Origin: Entrophospora sp. SA101 | Lineage: Eukaryota; Glomeromycota; Glomeromycetes; Entrophosporales; Entrophosporaceae | Length of the DNA: 64,000 bases | Direction of reading: 5' to 3' | Assembly: GCA_958430865.1 (NCBI GenBank) | Contig: CAUDNR010001446.1 | Span: forward strand, 62,001 to 126,000 | In this document: positions 26,101-37,752 of the stretch, in pieces | Layout: each line of letters opens with the position of its first letter | Numbering within the stretch: position 1 is the stretch's first letter | Notes under the pieces: model-generated | Database searches by the model: none | Told to the model about the DNA's origin: nothing | What the model saw: only the letters and a program-made list of their open reading frames with translations | Made by a program: the position numbers and the translations under genes

Positions 26101-26420
26101 TTAGATCAATTAGTCCTCCACCGTCACTACTACCTAGATCATCATTGACATCTACATCATCACATTCTCCTACGCCACCAAAATCCACAACATTAATAAC
26201 CAAACAAAATGATGATGATGATGATGATGATGATGATAATAATAGTAACAATGATAATAATAATGATAATAATAATGATAATAATAATAATGATAAAGAA
26301 TCTTATTTGTCATCATCAGAACCAGCAAATAATAAAGATCCTCAGCATCTAAATTACAACTATGATTATTCCAATATGGCTCCTCCTTATAATTACAAGT
26401 CCACTATGGAATATTTTTAA
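23102..26420 (+). CDS. SH3-SAM-PH polarity protein, Boi1/Boi2-like, seven exons, 899 aa (left arm)
   Basis: Exons 23102-23230, 23359-24103, 24217-24398, 24500-24739, 24832-25509, 25599-25803 and 25900-26420 join in frame to 900 codons including the stop, all with GT-AG borders. An SH3 domain occupies about residues 5-58 (ALETVYAIHSFSAEKGDEIS, GDGWWQGKN, GLFPMNY). A long Asn/Ser-rich linker follows. A SAM domain is at about 265-330 (WNVEKVCSWLHEKGFD, DITGDILLDLN, LKELNIASFGKRV). A PH domain is at about 626-725 (HEGWLKKQGNKYKVWKSR, FKLVHDTNRTHYFAH, IKEWMKAIMKA). The C-terminus has proline-rich SH3 ligands (PRPPPLPPSSP) and an Asp/Asn run. In yeast, Boi1 and Boi2 bind Bem1 and Cdc42 and support exocytosis at growth sites. 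By analogy this protein would act at hyphal tips. Yeast Boi proteins put the proline-rich region before PH, unlike here. Confidence 0.9.
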
Positions 26421-27492
26421 ACATTACTATATATAATATATTTATATTTTTTTATATAGAATGTTTTCAATTTGTTAATTATAATTCTTTTCTTTTATAT
26501 ATCCAAGACTTTTTAGATTTATTTATTTATTTGATTTAATTATAAATGTAAAAGTAATATTGTAGATTTTATTATTTTTTTTTTTTTAATCATATAGTTA
26601 ATTTATTAATATTAATATACAACAAATTCAGGAATAAACCTTTTTGACTTATGCAAAATTGCAATAATAATGTTAAATGATAACGCGCGAGTTTACCCTG
26701 AAAATTTGTAAAAAATCTAATTGAGAGTTTATATACCACGTACTCGCATATTAATATAATATATATAATAATAAAGGCTAATCCATTGACTTTTCTTTCT
26801 TGGATATTTTTGTATTTTCAATGTATATTTTATAATAGTAAATAAATATTTATCTCGATACTTTATAATATATAATTTTTTCTTTAAATACGATTTGTTT
26901 AAGATCTATGAATATAAAAATGTCAAAAACCAATCTTTACACAAATACGCGTTTTTATAAAGGAAAAAGATTTTATTTTTCTTCGGCGCGCTTTTGTTCA
27001 AATTTGAGATTAATGATAACAATGCCTTAATGCTAGGGTTAATTATTCATGATAATGTCATGATCACACTTGGTTCTTTGCCACGTGTTGAATAATTATG
27101 ATTTCATATAATAATGACCATTACATCGAATATTGTATTCCCTTCAAAATGTTATTCCACGAAAATTAAAGACAATTTTTGTAAAATACATATTTTTCAT
27201 TATAAATAATGTTTCCCCATGGCAGTGATGATAATATATTTTTCCGAGGAGATTTTATTCTTGATAATTTCCAATGATGGTTAAATTTCTAGGGCTTGAA
27301 GAGAGACTTGCAAACACGAAAAATACCAATGACAATGATTGGATTATAAAGGAATTTGAAACAATTTATTAATATCAGTATTTACACTAATTAACATGCA
27401 ATTATTTGGGAAGAAAAAAACTACTGATGTAAGTCGGCTAAGAATTTGATAAATTTCAGTTGATGGGAATCCTTTTTAAATGGTACTAACAC

Positions 27493-27532
<40 letters not shown>

Positions 27533-28281
27533 GTGCAGAAATTCCGTATATTTATGATATTTATTTATGAGGAATAATCCTTTAATAATATACACATAAT
27601 TTTCGGAAAAGTTTATATAATGTAATAGTACTAGTATTAGTACCTTTTCCGTATGTTATTTTCCATATAGAAGCTATTCTTATGATGCAATAAATTAATT
27701 AATTGGTAATTAATTTTGCCGAATTAGCTATTATCGGTTATTTGACCGAAGACGAAATGATTTGTGATGTCGTAACTGAAGCTCTTAGTTTAGGTTTAGA
27801 GTAAGGTTTAGGCTTGTTGTAGATTCTCTCCAGAAACTGTCACAGCGTTGATATAAATTAATAATAATAATAATAAAATACAAACCAGATTCGGATTTTT
27901 TGTTTCGTTTTGTTTGTCATGTGTACTAAGATCATTCTTTAAATTTACTTGGTGGTATTCCCGTATTCGAATCTATAAATTAATATTAATATTAATGTGA
28001 ATATTATTTCGACTTTTTAATATTTGAATAAGGACACAAACATTATGCGCGTATAGAAATTTAATTTAATAGCGGGACGTGAAATGGATATCCACGACAT
28101 CCCACTATGTAAGGACTTGTTTTTCAATACAAGAGAGTAAAAAAAAAATATAAGAGTTCTAACCAAATATTTCAGATGCTTGAGATTGTTTGTATTTTTT
28201 TATAATGTTGAATTTCTCATTTACTTTTTTTTTCAGCTTGCATTAATTCAATCGACCAAGGTTTTTTCGGTTAATAATATA
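26421..28281. other. Intergenic across the inner edge of the left arm
   Basis: No gene was recognised. The arm match ends at 27256 and single-copy sequence begins. An (ATT)n microsatellite of about 13 units lies at 27494-27532. AT-rich attaatatt palindromes are frequent. Confidence 0.6.
27494..27532. repeat. (ATT)n microsatellite
   Basis: About thirteen uninterrupted ATT units in single-copy spacer sequence just inside the left arm. Confidence 0.9.
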
Positions 28282-28726
28282 GTTGGCTCGGTCTAAAGAC
28301 CTCCTAAATTTTGTGCAAATTTTAAAAGTATAGAAGTCATTTTCTGCCCTATCTTTTAAAAAAATAGCTCTATTAGTTGATGGAATAGGTCTTTAATTTT
28401 AATGTAATAAAGAGATTTATCAAAAAAAATATTTGTTGTAGAGTTCTATTCTTTTTTAAAACATGTACTTTACTATGCTCATGAGGAATTTGAGCACTAG
28501 GATCATTGCTAAATTTAGACTAGTTTTAGTTCATCGTTACTAAATTTAGACTAATACTCGACAATCATGTCTAAATTTGGCAGGAAGGAAAATAAATTTT
28601 TTAACCAAAATCACGTGAAGGCCTTTTTGAAAAGTTTTTATTGCATTTTTGAACGAATCATGAAATCGCGATTTTTGAAATTTGAGCATGTGATACAGCA
28701 ATAGGAGGTCTTTAGGCTGAGCCAAC
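28282..28726. mobile_element. Non-autonomous TIR element, 445 bp
   Basis: The 24-bp ends, gttggctcggtctaaagacc plus tcct at the left and the reverse complement at 28703-28726, match with two differences. No transposase coding is present. The target duplication is unclear because the flanks are AT-rich (aatata and catatg). It looks like a MITE or internally deleted DNA transposon. Confidence 0.7.
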
Positions 28727-31056
28727 CATATGTTTTTTGGAGTTTTTGCTATTTTCACTAAACTTTAATAAACCACAATCCACATAAAGCTATACCTATA
28801 TGAAAACTTTTAATATTTTACATCTTTTCAAACCACTCACCAAGTTTATAAAGGTAATATTGGTAAAAAATCTTAGCTTTGAAGTAAAAAGTAATGTTAT
28901 TTTTGAATAAATATAGCTTGACATAGAGAGCCTCTATCAATATGGGAAATGGCTCGTTAGAAAGCTATAATGTCATAGTTTTATTTTAATTAATAATGAT
29001 GTTTGAATTTGTTATAAAATTAATGAGATATTTTAAAAAACTGATTGGTTACACGAGACGGATTTTCTATTATATTAATATTAATATGTAATTACACCTC
29101 CCGTGATATATAAAAATAAAAAATAAAAAAATCATGTTATGAAAGTAAGTGTAGTGTAGCATGGATAAAATAATACTAAATTAATAAAATAAGATTACAA
29201 AAATAAAGAATTTCGGAATTAGTTAATTTCAGCCAAAAGAGCATCCAAAACTAATTCCGGTAACAATATTGGCTTTTAAATAAAGGTTTTTGTAAGATAT
29301 TAAATGAAATCTATTAATAATCAATTTTCCCAATCCAATTTATTAAGGATTCATTTTTATCTTTGTAAAAAATATATCTCTCTTGCCTAAATCCTCACTT
29401 TAATCATCATTCCAAAATTAACCTGCATCAAATGGTTTGACTTGTATATGATGAACCTTGAAGTATCCTTTGACTTCTTCAGGAGAATGATTACTTAGGT
29501 CCTATACTAAGGATGCAAACAGAGGGTTATAACACTCAGAAAATCTTTCCAAGAGTTACAACATAGCCATGTCATAACAATGAACCTACAATTCAACAAT
29601 ATGTCCACACCTTTACTCTACACAGTTGCAATCATCAATGGTAGAATTCTAAACAAATATAACATTATTATTAGAAAATGGTAAAAAGATTTTTTCAAAT
29701 ATGGGATCAATGAATTAAAAAATCAAGTACCTTATAAAATCTAGTATGCCAACCTTTACCATCATTATTTTTCATATATGTTTCGTACTTAAAAATAATA
29801 AGTTTAACCCATCTTTTTCACTATGTTTATTTATTAGAATATTAATTAAATATGTATATACTACCTAAAAATACAAGATAGTTATTATTACTTACTTTTA
29901 CAGCAGGTGTTATAAAAAGATGAAAAAATCCAACTAATTTGGGTAAGGTTGGATAAAAGTAATCCAAATAATTAATGGTTTTTACATGACACCATCATGA
30001 TCCTGTTATAAATAATAGTGATTTAATAAATTATTTGGTTGTTATATTATCTTTTTATTGATAAATTTTATGATTACCTGATTAAGGTTTCTGGTCCAAA
30101 CTATTTTCTCAAAACCCCAAACTAGTTTGGGCTGTTTAGGCTTCTCAGAATTTTTTATAAACATAAACATAAAAAGATATACCAATCAGCTTATTTTAAC
30201 TTAAACAACTTTAAAGTAATTTCGCCCAATTTTGGCTACTAATAAAGAGAGTTTCAGCCAGAAACTTTATACCTGATCATCATAAGTCACTGTGGAACCT
30301 CTTTGAAGCATTTCGTAATTTCCCCCTATAGGATAAAATTCACAATTAATGCATTGATGAATCACCACTATCATTTTTTTAATAGTTCATAAATAATAAT
30401 ACTTGCTTACTTTTTTTTAACCAGCTTGGTTTCATTTTTTCTTTTGTGTTTTCTTCATGTATTTTTAATAATTAAAATAATACAATCAAGAAAAAATTTC
30501 AAATCAGGTTGGAAAAAAGATGATCAACATTGAAAATATTATCATCAACAAAGTTGCTTATTGGTGTTGCACAAATTTTTTTAAAAACAATATTTTTTAC
30601 AAAAAAGTGTTGTTGTTTAGGCATGCTATTTAAATCAAAACATGGAGTAATTAACATTAGTAATCTTAATTAATAAGCATATTTATTGGATTTAAAGACA
30701 ACATGTGCTGTGCCACTCACCAAAAATTTTTATAAAGAACTCAATATATAAAATAAATAAAGATTTGTGACTTGGTCACATGAATAATCAGTGAATAGTG
30801 AAAATAATTGGTAATAGTAATAGTAAATTGTGGTTTGTATGGTTGTCAAAATTTCAAATAACATGTATAGTAAAGCTATACAACTTTAAACCATTATAAC
30901 TTTTTTTTACAAATTAACTCTAAAAATTTCTATTTCATGTCTAGAAGATTGCAAAAATAGAGTTTTTGTTAATCCATAATTAGTAAAGTACTAGCATTTA
31001 AAGATTGACAACATTTTGTGATGCCTTTAGATGATTGCCACTATAGCACAGATTAC
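28727..31056. other. Spacer sequence without a supported gene
   Basis: It contains a dispersed repeat at 29163-29268. A short coding-like minus-strand segment (29421-29501, SPEEVKGYFKVHHIQVKPF) has no resolvable gene around it. Stretches such as aactagtttgggctgttta near 30120 look repeat-derived. Confidence 0.45.
29163..29268 (+). repeat. Dispersed repeat with terminal hairpin, copy 1
   Basis: It matches 43781-43911, sharing gataaaataatactaaatta, then tttcggaattagttaa and ctaattccggtaacaat. CGGAATTAGTT and AACTAATTCCG can form an 11-bp stem around a loop of about 25 nt. The element type is not identified. Confidence 0.6.
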
Positions 31057-31253
31057 ATTATCTGTAATATACATGCAGCCCAAAGTATTTTGACACTGTT
31101 ATAAAGGGGGTTACACATGTAGTAAAGGGGTGTTACACTTATGTTTTTAATAGTGAATGCCGTAATTAATTTCTACTTTCTACCATCAAAATTGGAATAG
31201 TTTTGACCATCAAAATCACCAAACCAATTTGGGCTGCATGTATAATCTGTAAT
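31057..31253. mobile_element. MITE with ATACATGCAGCCCAAA terminal repeats
   Basis: A perfect 16-bp inverted pair, atacatgcagcccaaa (31069-31084) and tttgggctgcatgtat (31228-31243), bounds about 175 bp, with looser matching outside. The end followed by gtattttgacac resembles Tc1/mariner termini. A fragment of its interior (gttacacttatgttt) recurs near 31822. Confidence 0.6.
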
Positions 31254-31579
31254 ACTCCAAACCTTTAAAAATTGCATGAGTTAAAGAATCATCATTGAAT
31301 TAACAATTAATAATGATATAACTATTGATTAATAACTTCTCTGTAATTTATAATAAAATAAATACTTTATTACGAATCTTTTCATAGTTCAAGAGGAAAA
31401 ACCATTGCAAATTGTTCCATGATCCTTTTTGATAGTTAATGGTTTAGCCAACCTTTAATCATCAGTTAGGAACCCTTTTTAATATTACTATATTGGTTGT
31501 ATAAATGCCTCAAGTGATATAGTTGTAAATATTTCTTGTATATAATTTTTTTATTTACCATATATTTATTGGCCTGAAG

Positions 31580-31714
31580 GGTTCAATTCCTATCAGTAAT
31601 AGCAAGTAAGTTAGTCTACTTGAAAACCGGTTAGCAGGTTAGAGTCCTATCAAAAGGTAGCTAGGTATTGAGGTTAAAGTCCTGTAATAGCCTAGTGAAT
31701 GTTGGTTCAAGCCC
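31580..31714 (+). repeat. Cluster of tRNA B-box-like motifs (possible SINE or tRNA relics)
   Basis: Four related 11-mers occur in one orientation: GGTTCAATTCC (31580), GGTTAGAGTCC (31637), GGTTAAAGTCC (31672) and GGTTCAAGCCC (31704). The first and last fit the Pol III B-box consensus GGTTCRANYCC. The last sits in a perfect T-arm (GTTGG, loop TTCAAGC, CCAAC). No full cloverleaf could be folded by eye and no clear A box was found. Confidence 0.4.
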
Positions 31715-31977
31715 AACGGTTATTATATTTATTGGATTATACTTATATATATTTAACAGATAAACCCAAGCTTGAATTGAGAATTCACATGCTTGCACTG
31801 CTAAGTTAAATAGTAAAAAGGTATGTTACACTTATGTTTACTTAGAGAAAAATTTCAATCTGTACAAAGAGTTCTAATTAGTACATATATTCAGGGGACC
31901 TATTTCTGAAAATAACAAAGCAACTAGCAGTTAATGGCAATAGGAAAATCTAGCTAGTGAGATGAGTTTGATATACT

Positions 31978-32640
31978 TTGCTAATGCCCATTGACGGATA
32001 TTTACAAATCAAAAATGACTGGAAGTATCTTCCTGTTGCTGCTCAACATGGAGCTGTTGACATTGATATTCCAGCCTGTCTTAATTCAGAGCCTGACTTG
32101 GGCATAAATATCAAAAGAAACAATTGGAACGAAATCAAATTGCCATTCAGAGATTGGCACAAGAGAAATATGTCATAAGATATTCAAGAAACCTATGAGG
32201 CTAGAATCCACTCCTTATTGTTAGGGTGCATAATAGTGTTGGTCACCAAAACTATTTTAAAAAGGTATAATTCAAAACTAAAATTAAAATTTATATGTCA
32301 ATACTAAATAAAAAGTCAAAGGTCAAACTAGTTTCAACTTATGGCAAAACCTTTTGACTTTTGCGCAATTGTGAAACTCTCTAGTGCCTAATAATGATGA
32401 AGCTGCCAAGTCATTTATTATCAACCATCTAACAGATGAGCTTTTCACCAAAATGAAGATCACAAACCCTGCAGGCCTATAAAATCTTTACAGAAAATGT
32501 GGAGAAACAGTACATTTTAATGTTCAATCCAAATTGCCCAATGAAACTGTTGGACATTGTCCAATGACAACTCTGTGGATTATGATGCTCACTTTAGCTC
32601 TTAATCGAGATTCAGATCATAAATAGATAGTACAAAGATG
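31978..32640 (+). pseudogene. Gag-like pseudogene split by a MITE
   Basis: The 5' part has an open frame (PVAAQHGAVDIDIPACLNSE, LPFRDWHKRNMS, stop, YEARIHSLLLG). The 3' part (from about 32384) reads NNDEAAKSFIINHLTDELFT, KMKITNPAGL, stop, NLYRKCGETVHF. The stretch resembles gag-type retroelement domains (xxYxxRIxxLLxG...A...INHLTxxL) from memory of the fold pattern, which is weak evidence. A family A MITE (32234-32383) separates the halves. Stops and a frame change show it is dead. Confidence 0.45.
32234..32383. mobile_element. hAT-like MITE (family A), right end truncated
   Basis: The left end (tagtgttggtcaccaaaac) and interior (gtcaaaactagtttcaactt type) match the family. The last 19 bp are missing after aactctctag. 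GTGCATAA (32226-32233) and GTGCCTAA (32384-32391) flank it as a one-mismatch 8-bp target duplication. Without the insert, the flanking gag-like coding sequence becomes collinear. Confidence 0.65.
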
Positions 32641-33640
32641 ATGTGTGGAATTTACATGTCATGTTGCTCAAAGAATGTGAAAACTTTAGATGCCATGTCT
32701 AAAGTTGGTGTCTGTAAAATTTTTTACATTTTCTGCAACTGTGGATTTTAAGGCTTGAGTTGCAATTTCTGCAACTGGAAAGGGAGTTCGTTTAACAGTG
32801 CTGTATTTTATAAATCCTACAAGTTCTTGCATAGGAAATACTTTCATCAAAAAATTCTAAATAATTAAAAAATTAATTCCCGCATTCTTTGACTAAATTT
32901 ACAATTTATTCCTTATTTTTGCTGGACTCTTTGAATTATTCCATTATTCATTTTTTCTTTATTTTTATATAAAATTTACTTTCTAAATGATCACCAGTTA
33001 AACTGTAACAGTTCTTTTGTTAATTGCAAATATGTAATGTGGCACAGTAATACGAAATTTATTTCGCGTTAAATTAAAACGAAACAACTTTATTTATTTA
33101 TCAATATATTATCGTCATATTACTTATTATTTATATTATTTTCTTATGTATATGAGTTACAAATTAAGTGCTGCGGCTTTCCGGGAAGTTCTAATTGTAA
33201 TATAATATTATGCATTTTTGTATAAAAAGATAAGCTTTCCGTAATTAATAAAGATAACTTGTATAACTTGTATTTTTTAATAATTAAAACAATTATATAG
33301 TATTTTGACGTAAGGAAAAAGGGTTTCCTTACATAAACCTTTCCTGTCAATATTAATTACATGTAGAGGATATTAGGTCATTTACAGAGATGAGATGTAA
33401 AACACAACTCAAAAACCCCTTCGAATTTTCATATATTTATTTTTGTAAACGAGTAATTTCTTTTTTTATGATTCGAAAATTCTACTTGGATAATCATAAA
33501 ATAGTAATAGTGCATAATCATGATAAATAAACAAAACGAGTAGTTGATTTACAATCTTTTATTATTGAAATTACTATTTTTGAAGCCAAGGTTTTGGAAT
33601 ATGCATTTTGCAAAATGGCAATTTTTATTTGAGTTTAATG
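32641..33640. other. Spacer sequence without a supported gene
   Basis: A short repeat of tttctgcaactg (near 32738 and 32768) is visible. No coding signal was recognised. Confidence 0.45.
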
Positions 33641-33817
33641 TAGTGTTGGTTGCCAAAACTATTTTGAAGAGGCGAAAGTCAAAACTAAAATTAAAAGTTA
33701 TATGTCAAAACTAAATCAAAAGTCAATAGTCAAAAATCAAAGCTAGTTTTGACTTATGGTGAAACCTTTTGAATTTCGCACGGTTGCAAAACTCTCTAAT
33801 TTTGGAAACCAACACTA
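33641..33817. mobile_element. hAT-like MITE (family A), best-preserved copy, 177 bp
   Basis: Its ends are TAGTGTTGGTTGCCAAAAC and ATTTTGGAAACCAACACTA. A perfect 8-bp duplication, GTTTAATG, flanks it (33633-33640 and 33818-33825). Subterminal motifs gcgaaagtcaaaact and gttttgacttatggtgaaac are inverted relatives of each other. The YARNG-type end and 8-bp duplication indicate hAT mobilisation. Confidence 0.85.
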
Positions 33818-33860
33818 GTTTAATGAAATTTATATATATAATATTTAAATTTAAAAAGAA

Positions 33861-35076
33861 ATGTTTGCTAGCTATATATTAAATTTTTTTTTTGCTTTTT
33901 TGAAGCAAATAACTCTTTATCACTTGCACTTATTTATTTATCAACATAAAATAAATAAATTTGAAAAAATTGAAAAATTAGCGTCAAAGTGCAAAAATAA
34001 AAAGTTAGCAGAATTTCTTTATGAATGTAAAATGAATAGAGCCAAGATAAAATGGATTCCATATGATGAATTTTTCTAATGTCAAATATTTAACTAAAGT
34101 AGGATTTAGTGTAGCATACACTGCTTATTGGTCGTGTAATAAAAAACAGTTGTATTAAAAAGCATCGATAAATCACAGGATATTTCATTGATAATAAAAG
34201 AGGTAGGAAAGAAATTTGTGAAATAAGAATTTTAAAATTTGCAAAAAAAAGTTTATTAATTAAAATATTACAAACCACTAGTTAAAAGGACATATAACTA
34301 TTTATAATGAGAATGTTAATAAATGCTACGGAATTACATTGGATGAAAAAAATTATACGATAGTGCTTAAACATGTACAAGGTGGAGATTTACATAATTA
34401 CTTATCAAATACAAATAAATTCAAGAATTTTTCTTGGAGAAAGAAATTAAAATCAGTTTTAAATATTTCAGACGGGTAAGAAAAATAAGTTTGTAATATT
34501 TTAAAATATTGTAAAAAATTTTATTCCACCCATAAAATAATAATGGAATTTTTACTTTCAACAGATCAAATAAAATCAGAGATGAAAAAAGTTTAATATC
34601 ATTATACGAGTTGGTTAAAGATGATAAATCGGATAACACCAATAATAATCAATATTTGGCATCTGGAATATTATGCTACATACTATATACAATAAAAACA
34701 GGTATTCATAGTAGCTTTGATGTGATAATATTGGAATGTGGTTCTGGTAAAATACTATTAAATCGTCGTATTGATTTTACAATGAAAAATTTGGGAGGGA
34801 GAAAAGCCACGTGTCACCAGCGATACACCAATTTTTTATTCTGAATTGATGAAAAAATGTTCGGATTCTAATCTTACAGAAAAACCAACTGGAAAGGAAA
34901 CTAATAAATGCTCATATAATAAAAATAAAAAACCAATCAAATCACCTAAAATAAAAAAGATTGAAAAGAAAAATAATAATGATAGTGATAGTGATAGTGA
35001 TAATGGTAGTATGCATTCAACAAGTGCATTATTGAATGTTCCGTTCGTTAGTAAATTAAGATTCTCCTGTATCTAA
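33861..35076 (+). pseudogene. TKL-type kinase pseudogene
   Basis: Recognisable pieces occur in kinase order but in several frames. First comes a basic leader (ASKCKNKKLAEFLYECK) and KIKWIPYDEF, typical of the start of these kinases. Then AYTAYWS (glycine loop region), TVVLKSIDKSQD (VAIK region) and, after an intron-like GTAGG...CTAG gap, YGITLDEKNYTIVLKHVQGG and LHNYLS. After a gap lacking the HRD and DFG motifs come DVIILECGSGKI and DTPIFYSELMKKCSDSNLTE, matching the C-lobe. The tail is Lys/Asn/Ser-rich with a DSDSDSD run. Loss of the catalytic loop and multiple frame breaks make it a pseudogene. Confidence 0.7.
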
Positions 35077-35557
35077 TTAGGATAGATACTAAATACTTTT
35101 TTATAAATGTTATTAATGTTGTGTAGGAAGGAGTTTTTCGAAATCCCTTTTATTTTTCTTTGTTTATATATTCAGTTGTTTATAAATAAATAGTAAACTT
35201 TTCTGTCGATATTAATATCACATGACTACACAAACAACCGTGTTATCAAAATTATTATAAGCACCTTGTTTTAAAATTCTATAGTGCACACCGTTCAATA
35301 ACCAAAACGTTTCGATTTCTTTCGATTCGCAAAACTCATATCATTTTTACAAGCAAATTTTTCATGATAAAATTTTTGAAAAAAGTTTCCCGAAATATTC
35401 AAACTAAAAAAATTAAAAAAAGACATTTTGTGGAAATAATTGTACAAATTTATGTGTGCATTATATATATATATTAATATATATATAATAATTAATGTAT
35501 TTCAACAATTTATTTTCTTGTATTCTTGAGACCAGTTCATTTGTATTTAAAAAGACA
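35077..35557. other. Spacer sequence, no gene seen
   Basis: AT-rich sequence with a self-complementary atatatatattaatatatat stretch near 35465-35488. Confidence 0.5.
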
Positions 35558-35831
35558 ATGTCTGATCAAATTGACACACCAAAAAAACCTAGAGACCACA
35601 TTGATATAAATATCAATGTAGACGATGAATTCACACAGCAACAGTGACAACTTTTAGAACAACAGCAATGACTTTTAAAAGAACAACAACAACAACAGGA
35701 ACAATTTTTTGAACCAGTGCACCAGCAATGCTTCATATTTAAATATATATTTATTATCCCTCCACTTTTTTTATTATTATTAAAAAAAGTAAATTTGTCC
35801 CCGGAAATGATGTCTGTGACCGATCCTTGAC
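35558..35831 (+). pseudogene. Gln-rich open-frame relic with stop codons
   Basis: ATG at 35558 reads MSDQIDTPKKPRDHIDININ, then DDEFTQQQ, stop (TGA), QLLEQQQ, stop (TGA), LLKEQQQQQEQFFEPVHQQ and on to TGA at 35829. The stops fall inside a Gln-rich stretch where the frame is otherwise kept, as in a recently silenced gene. No family was recognised. Confidence 0.35.
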
Positions 35832-37752
35832 TATAGATTTTTTAATCTCATTTGTATGAATTCATTTTTGTCCAACACATATATCCACCCAATGATAGTT
35901 GTCCTGGACATTGGAGATATTTTCCCATATGCCCAATGAATTATTATCAATGATTAATTATATAGTGCTAGGCGCTCTTGAATTCTTCCTTTTTTCCTAA
36001 TAAAGGAGACTAAAATATAAATAATGTAACTAAGAAACAAAAAATAAACAATTCAACTTGCCGCTTCACAATATTATAAAAGAATCCACGAGTCAAAGCA
36101 ACAAAAGAGTGATGATATTCGTTGACGGAATTTTTTACTATAATTAGAAAAATCCTAAAGAAAAGGAAGTTTGGATTAAAAAAAATAATTTACTTTTTCA
36201 TAACTTGCTGAAATTGTATCTTTTTGGATTAGAGCATACGGTGACATGTCAAAGTTTGGCTAATCAACAAATTCCCAAGTGTAATCCAACTTTTTGGAGC
36301 GTTGAGGATACAATGTATCAAATTTTTAATTATCATTTAAAAAAAAGAACAATTGCAAATATTAATTGGTTCTACAGCTTTATTTATTTGTGAATAAAAA
36401 AAATATCTCAATTATGGTAATTATGAGTCAAATTCAAAAAATTTTAGCAATCATTTTAAATCTATTATTTCCGATCAATCAGACTAACAGAATGATCAGT
36501 AAATCAACATAATTTAAGCAAGAAAAAAGCGCCTTGGTTTAAAATTTATCAGATAAACCAAATTCCATATGTTTGTAGAAACTTGTATAAAAGCTAGTCC
36601 TGAAAGAACAATAAGATAATCATGTTTCAGGATAAAAATATTATTTAATTTTTTTGGGCATTTTTTCCAGTTCCAATTCATCAAGAAATCCGAGTTTATA
36701 ATATACTCTCTCAGAACTGTGAGATAAGACGATCTTCAATTCTAAAGTATTTGAATTTTCAGACTTTTAATAACCTAATTGGTTTCTGGTTAAGGGAATT
36801 ATTGGTAAATTTTTTAAAAGTTCCTTTTTAATCTTGGCTTATACTCGCAACAGTTTTGAAAGATTCCCCATGGGTTCAGGAGTGATCCGCCTGTTTATTA
36901 CTATTAATTGTTATTTTTATGATTATTTTTATTAAAAATGAATAACTTACCAAACCAAATAAAATAAATAAAAATAGAGTAAATTCCTAATATTATGCTA
37001 ATCGAACCTCCAAGTTGACCAATATTGCCTACGATCTGAGAAAGTAAGATTGTGTTTAAATATTAATTATATTTTAAGTTTGGCATCTAGCAAATTTAAT
37101 ATGATGCTTGCAGTTTTACCTAGTAATGATAAAAAAATCGTTAGGAAAATTCAAATTAGTATTAAATAATCATCTTTTTTCTGTTTCGACGGGTTCAAAA
37201 TATCTATTTCCAGATCTACTACTACTACTACGTCTATCAATCACTGCCTAAAATAGTTATAATCAGGATTTTATTCCTTTGAATTGATTGATTAGTGTAT
37301 TACCAAGCCAACAAAAGATACATAAATGGATTACAGTTCGCTCTCTCTATGACGAATTTTTGGGCTGGGCTAAGAAGGTCGTTATAGACAGAACTTGTTA
37401 GATAAATAATATTTATGAGTTAGTTATCTGATGATTTGATGATGATAATCATTTTTTAGTTGCAACTCTTCAGATTGTTGGCCAATATATATGTCTACCA
37501 AGGGACGAAGCGATATTAGACTCTTAAAAAACGTTATTTATTTTAATACATAATACTACTGTATTAGTGTGAAATCTTGGATACTTGGAACACACTGCTG
37601 ATCATTTAAACCAAATTTTCAAACAAACATTTTTATTAATTATCATTACGTTTTACAACTGCGCAACAATAAATTGATAAATTAGTATTAATTAAAAGAG
37701 AAAATTAGTTCCCATCAATATTCTCCTCCATAACAATTTTTTAAAAAAAAAA
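35832..37752. other. Spacer sequence upstream of the third BTB-TLDc gene
   Basis: A 62-codon frame at 36205-36393 (NQQIPKCNPTFWSVEDTMYQ) looks slightly coding but has no recognised family. No other feature was supported. Confidence 0.45.

Larger units (their letters stand above)
7746..27256 (+). repeat. Left arm of a giant inverted repeat
   Basis: The 19,511-bp arm is the reverse complement of 44490-64000. A position x here pairs with 71746 minus x. All corresponding coding frames translate identically, and the constant coordinate sum excludes net indels, even across the (TA)n tract near 8287-8319, long A/T runs and the GAT/AAT codon runs near 26210-26295. Direct comparison of several non-coding stretches (7746-7760, 8505-8530, 20581-20620, 27241-27256) also matched. 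The pairing fails at 27257 and 44489. The outer limit cannot be seen because the window ends at 64000. Confidence 0.98.

Noticed and set aside
27785..27815. Telomere-like TTTAGG strings
   Set aside because: They are only a few irregular copies, with no tandem array.
29212..29268. Helitron 3' end for the hairpin repeat
   Set aside because: The hairpin is not followed by CTRR and no TC-type 5' end was found.
29421..29501. Minus-strand coding-like segment SPEEVKGYFKVHHIQVKPF
   Set aside because: It looks protein-like, but no upstream or downstream exons could be joined, so no gene is claimed.
36205..36393. 62-codon frame with CNPTFWSVEDTMYQ
   Set aside because: No start context, family or partner exons were identified.
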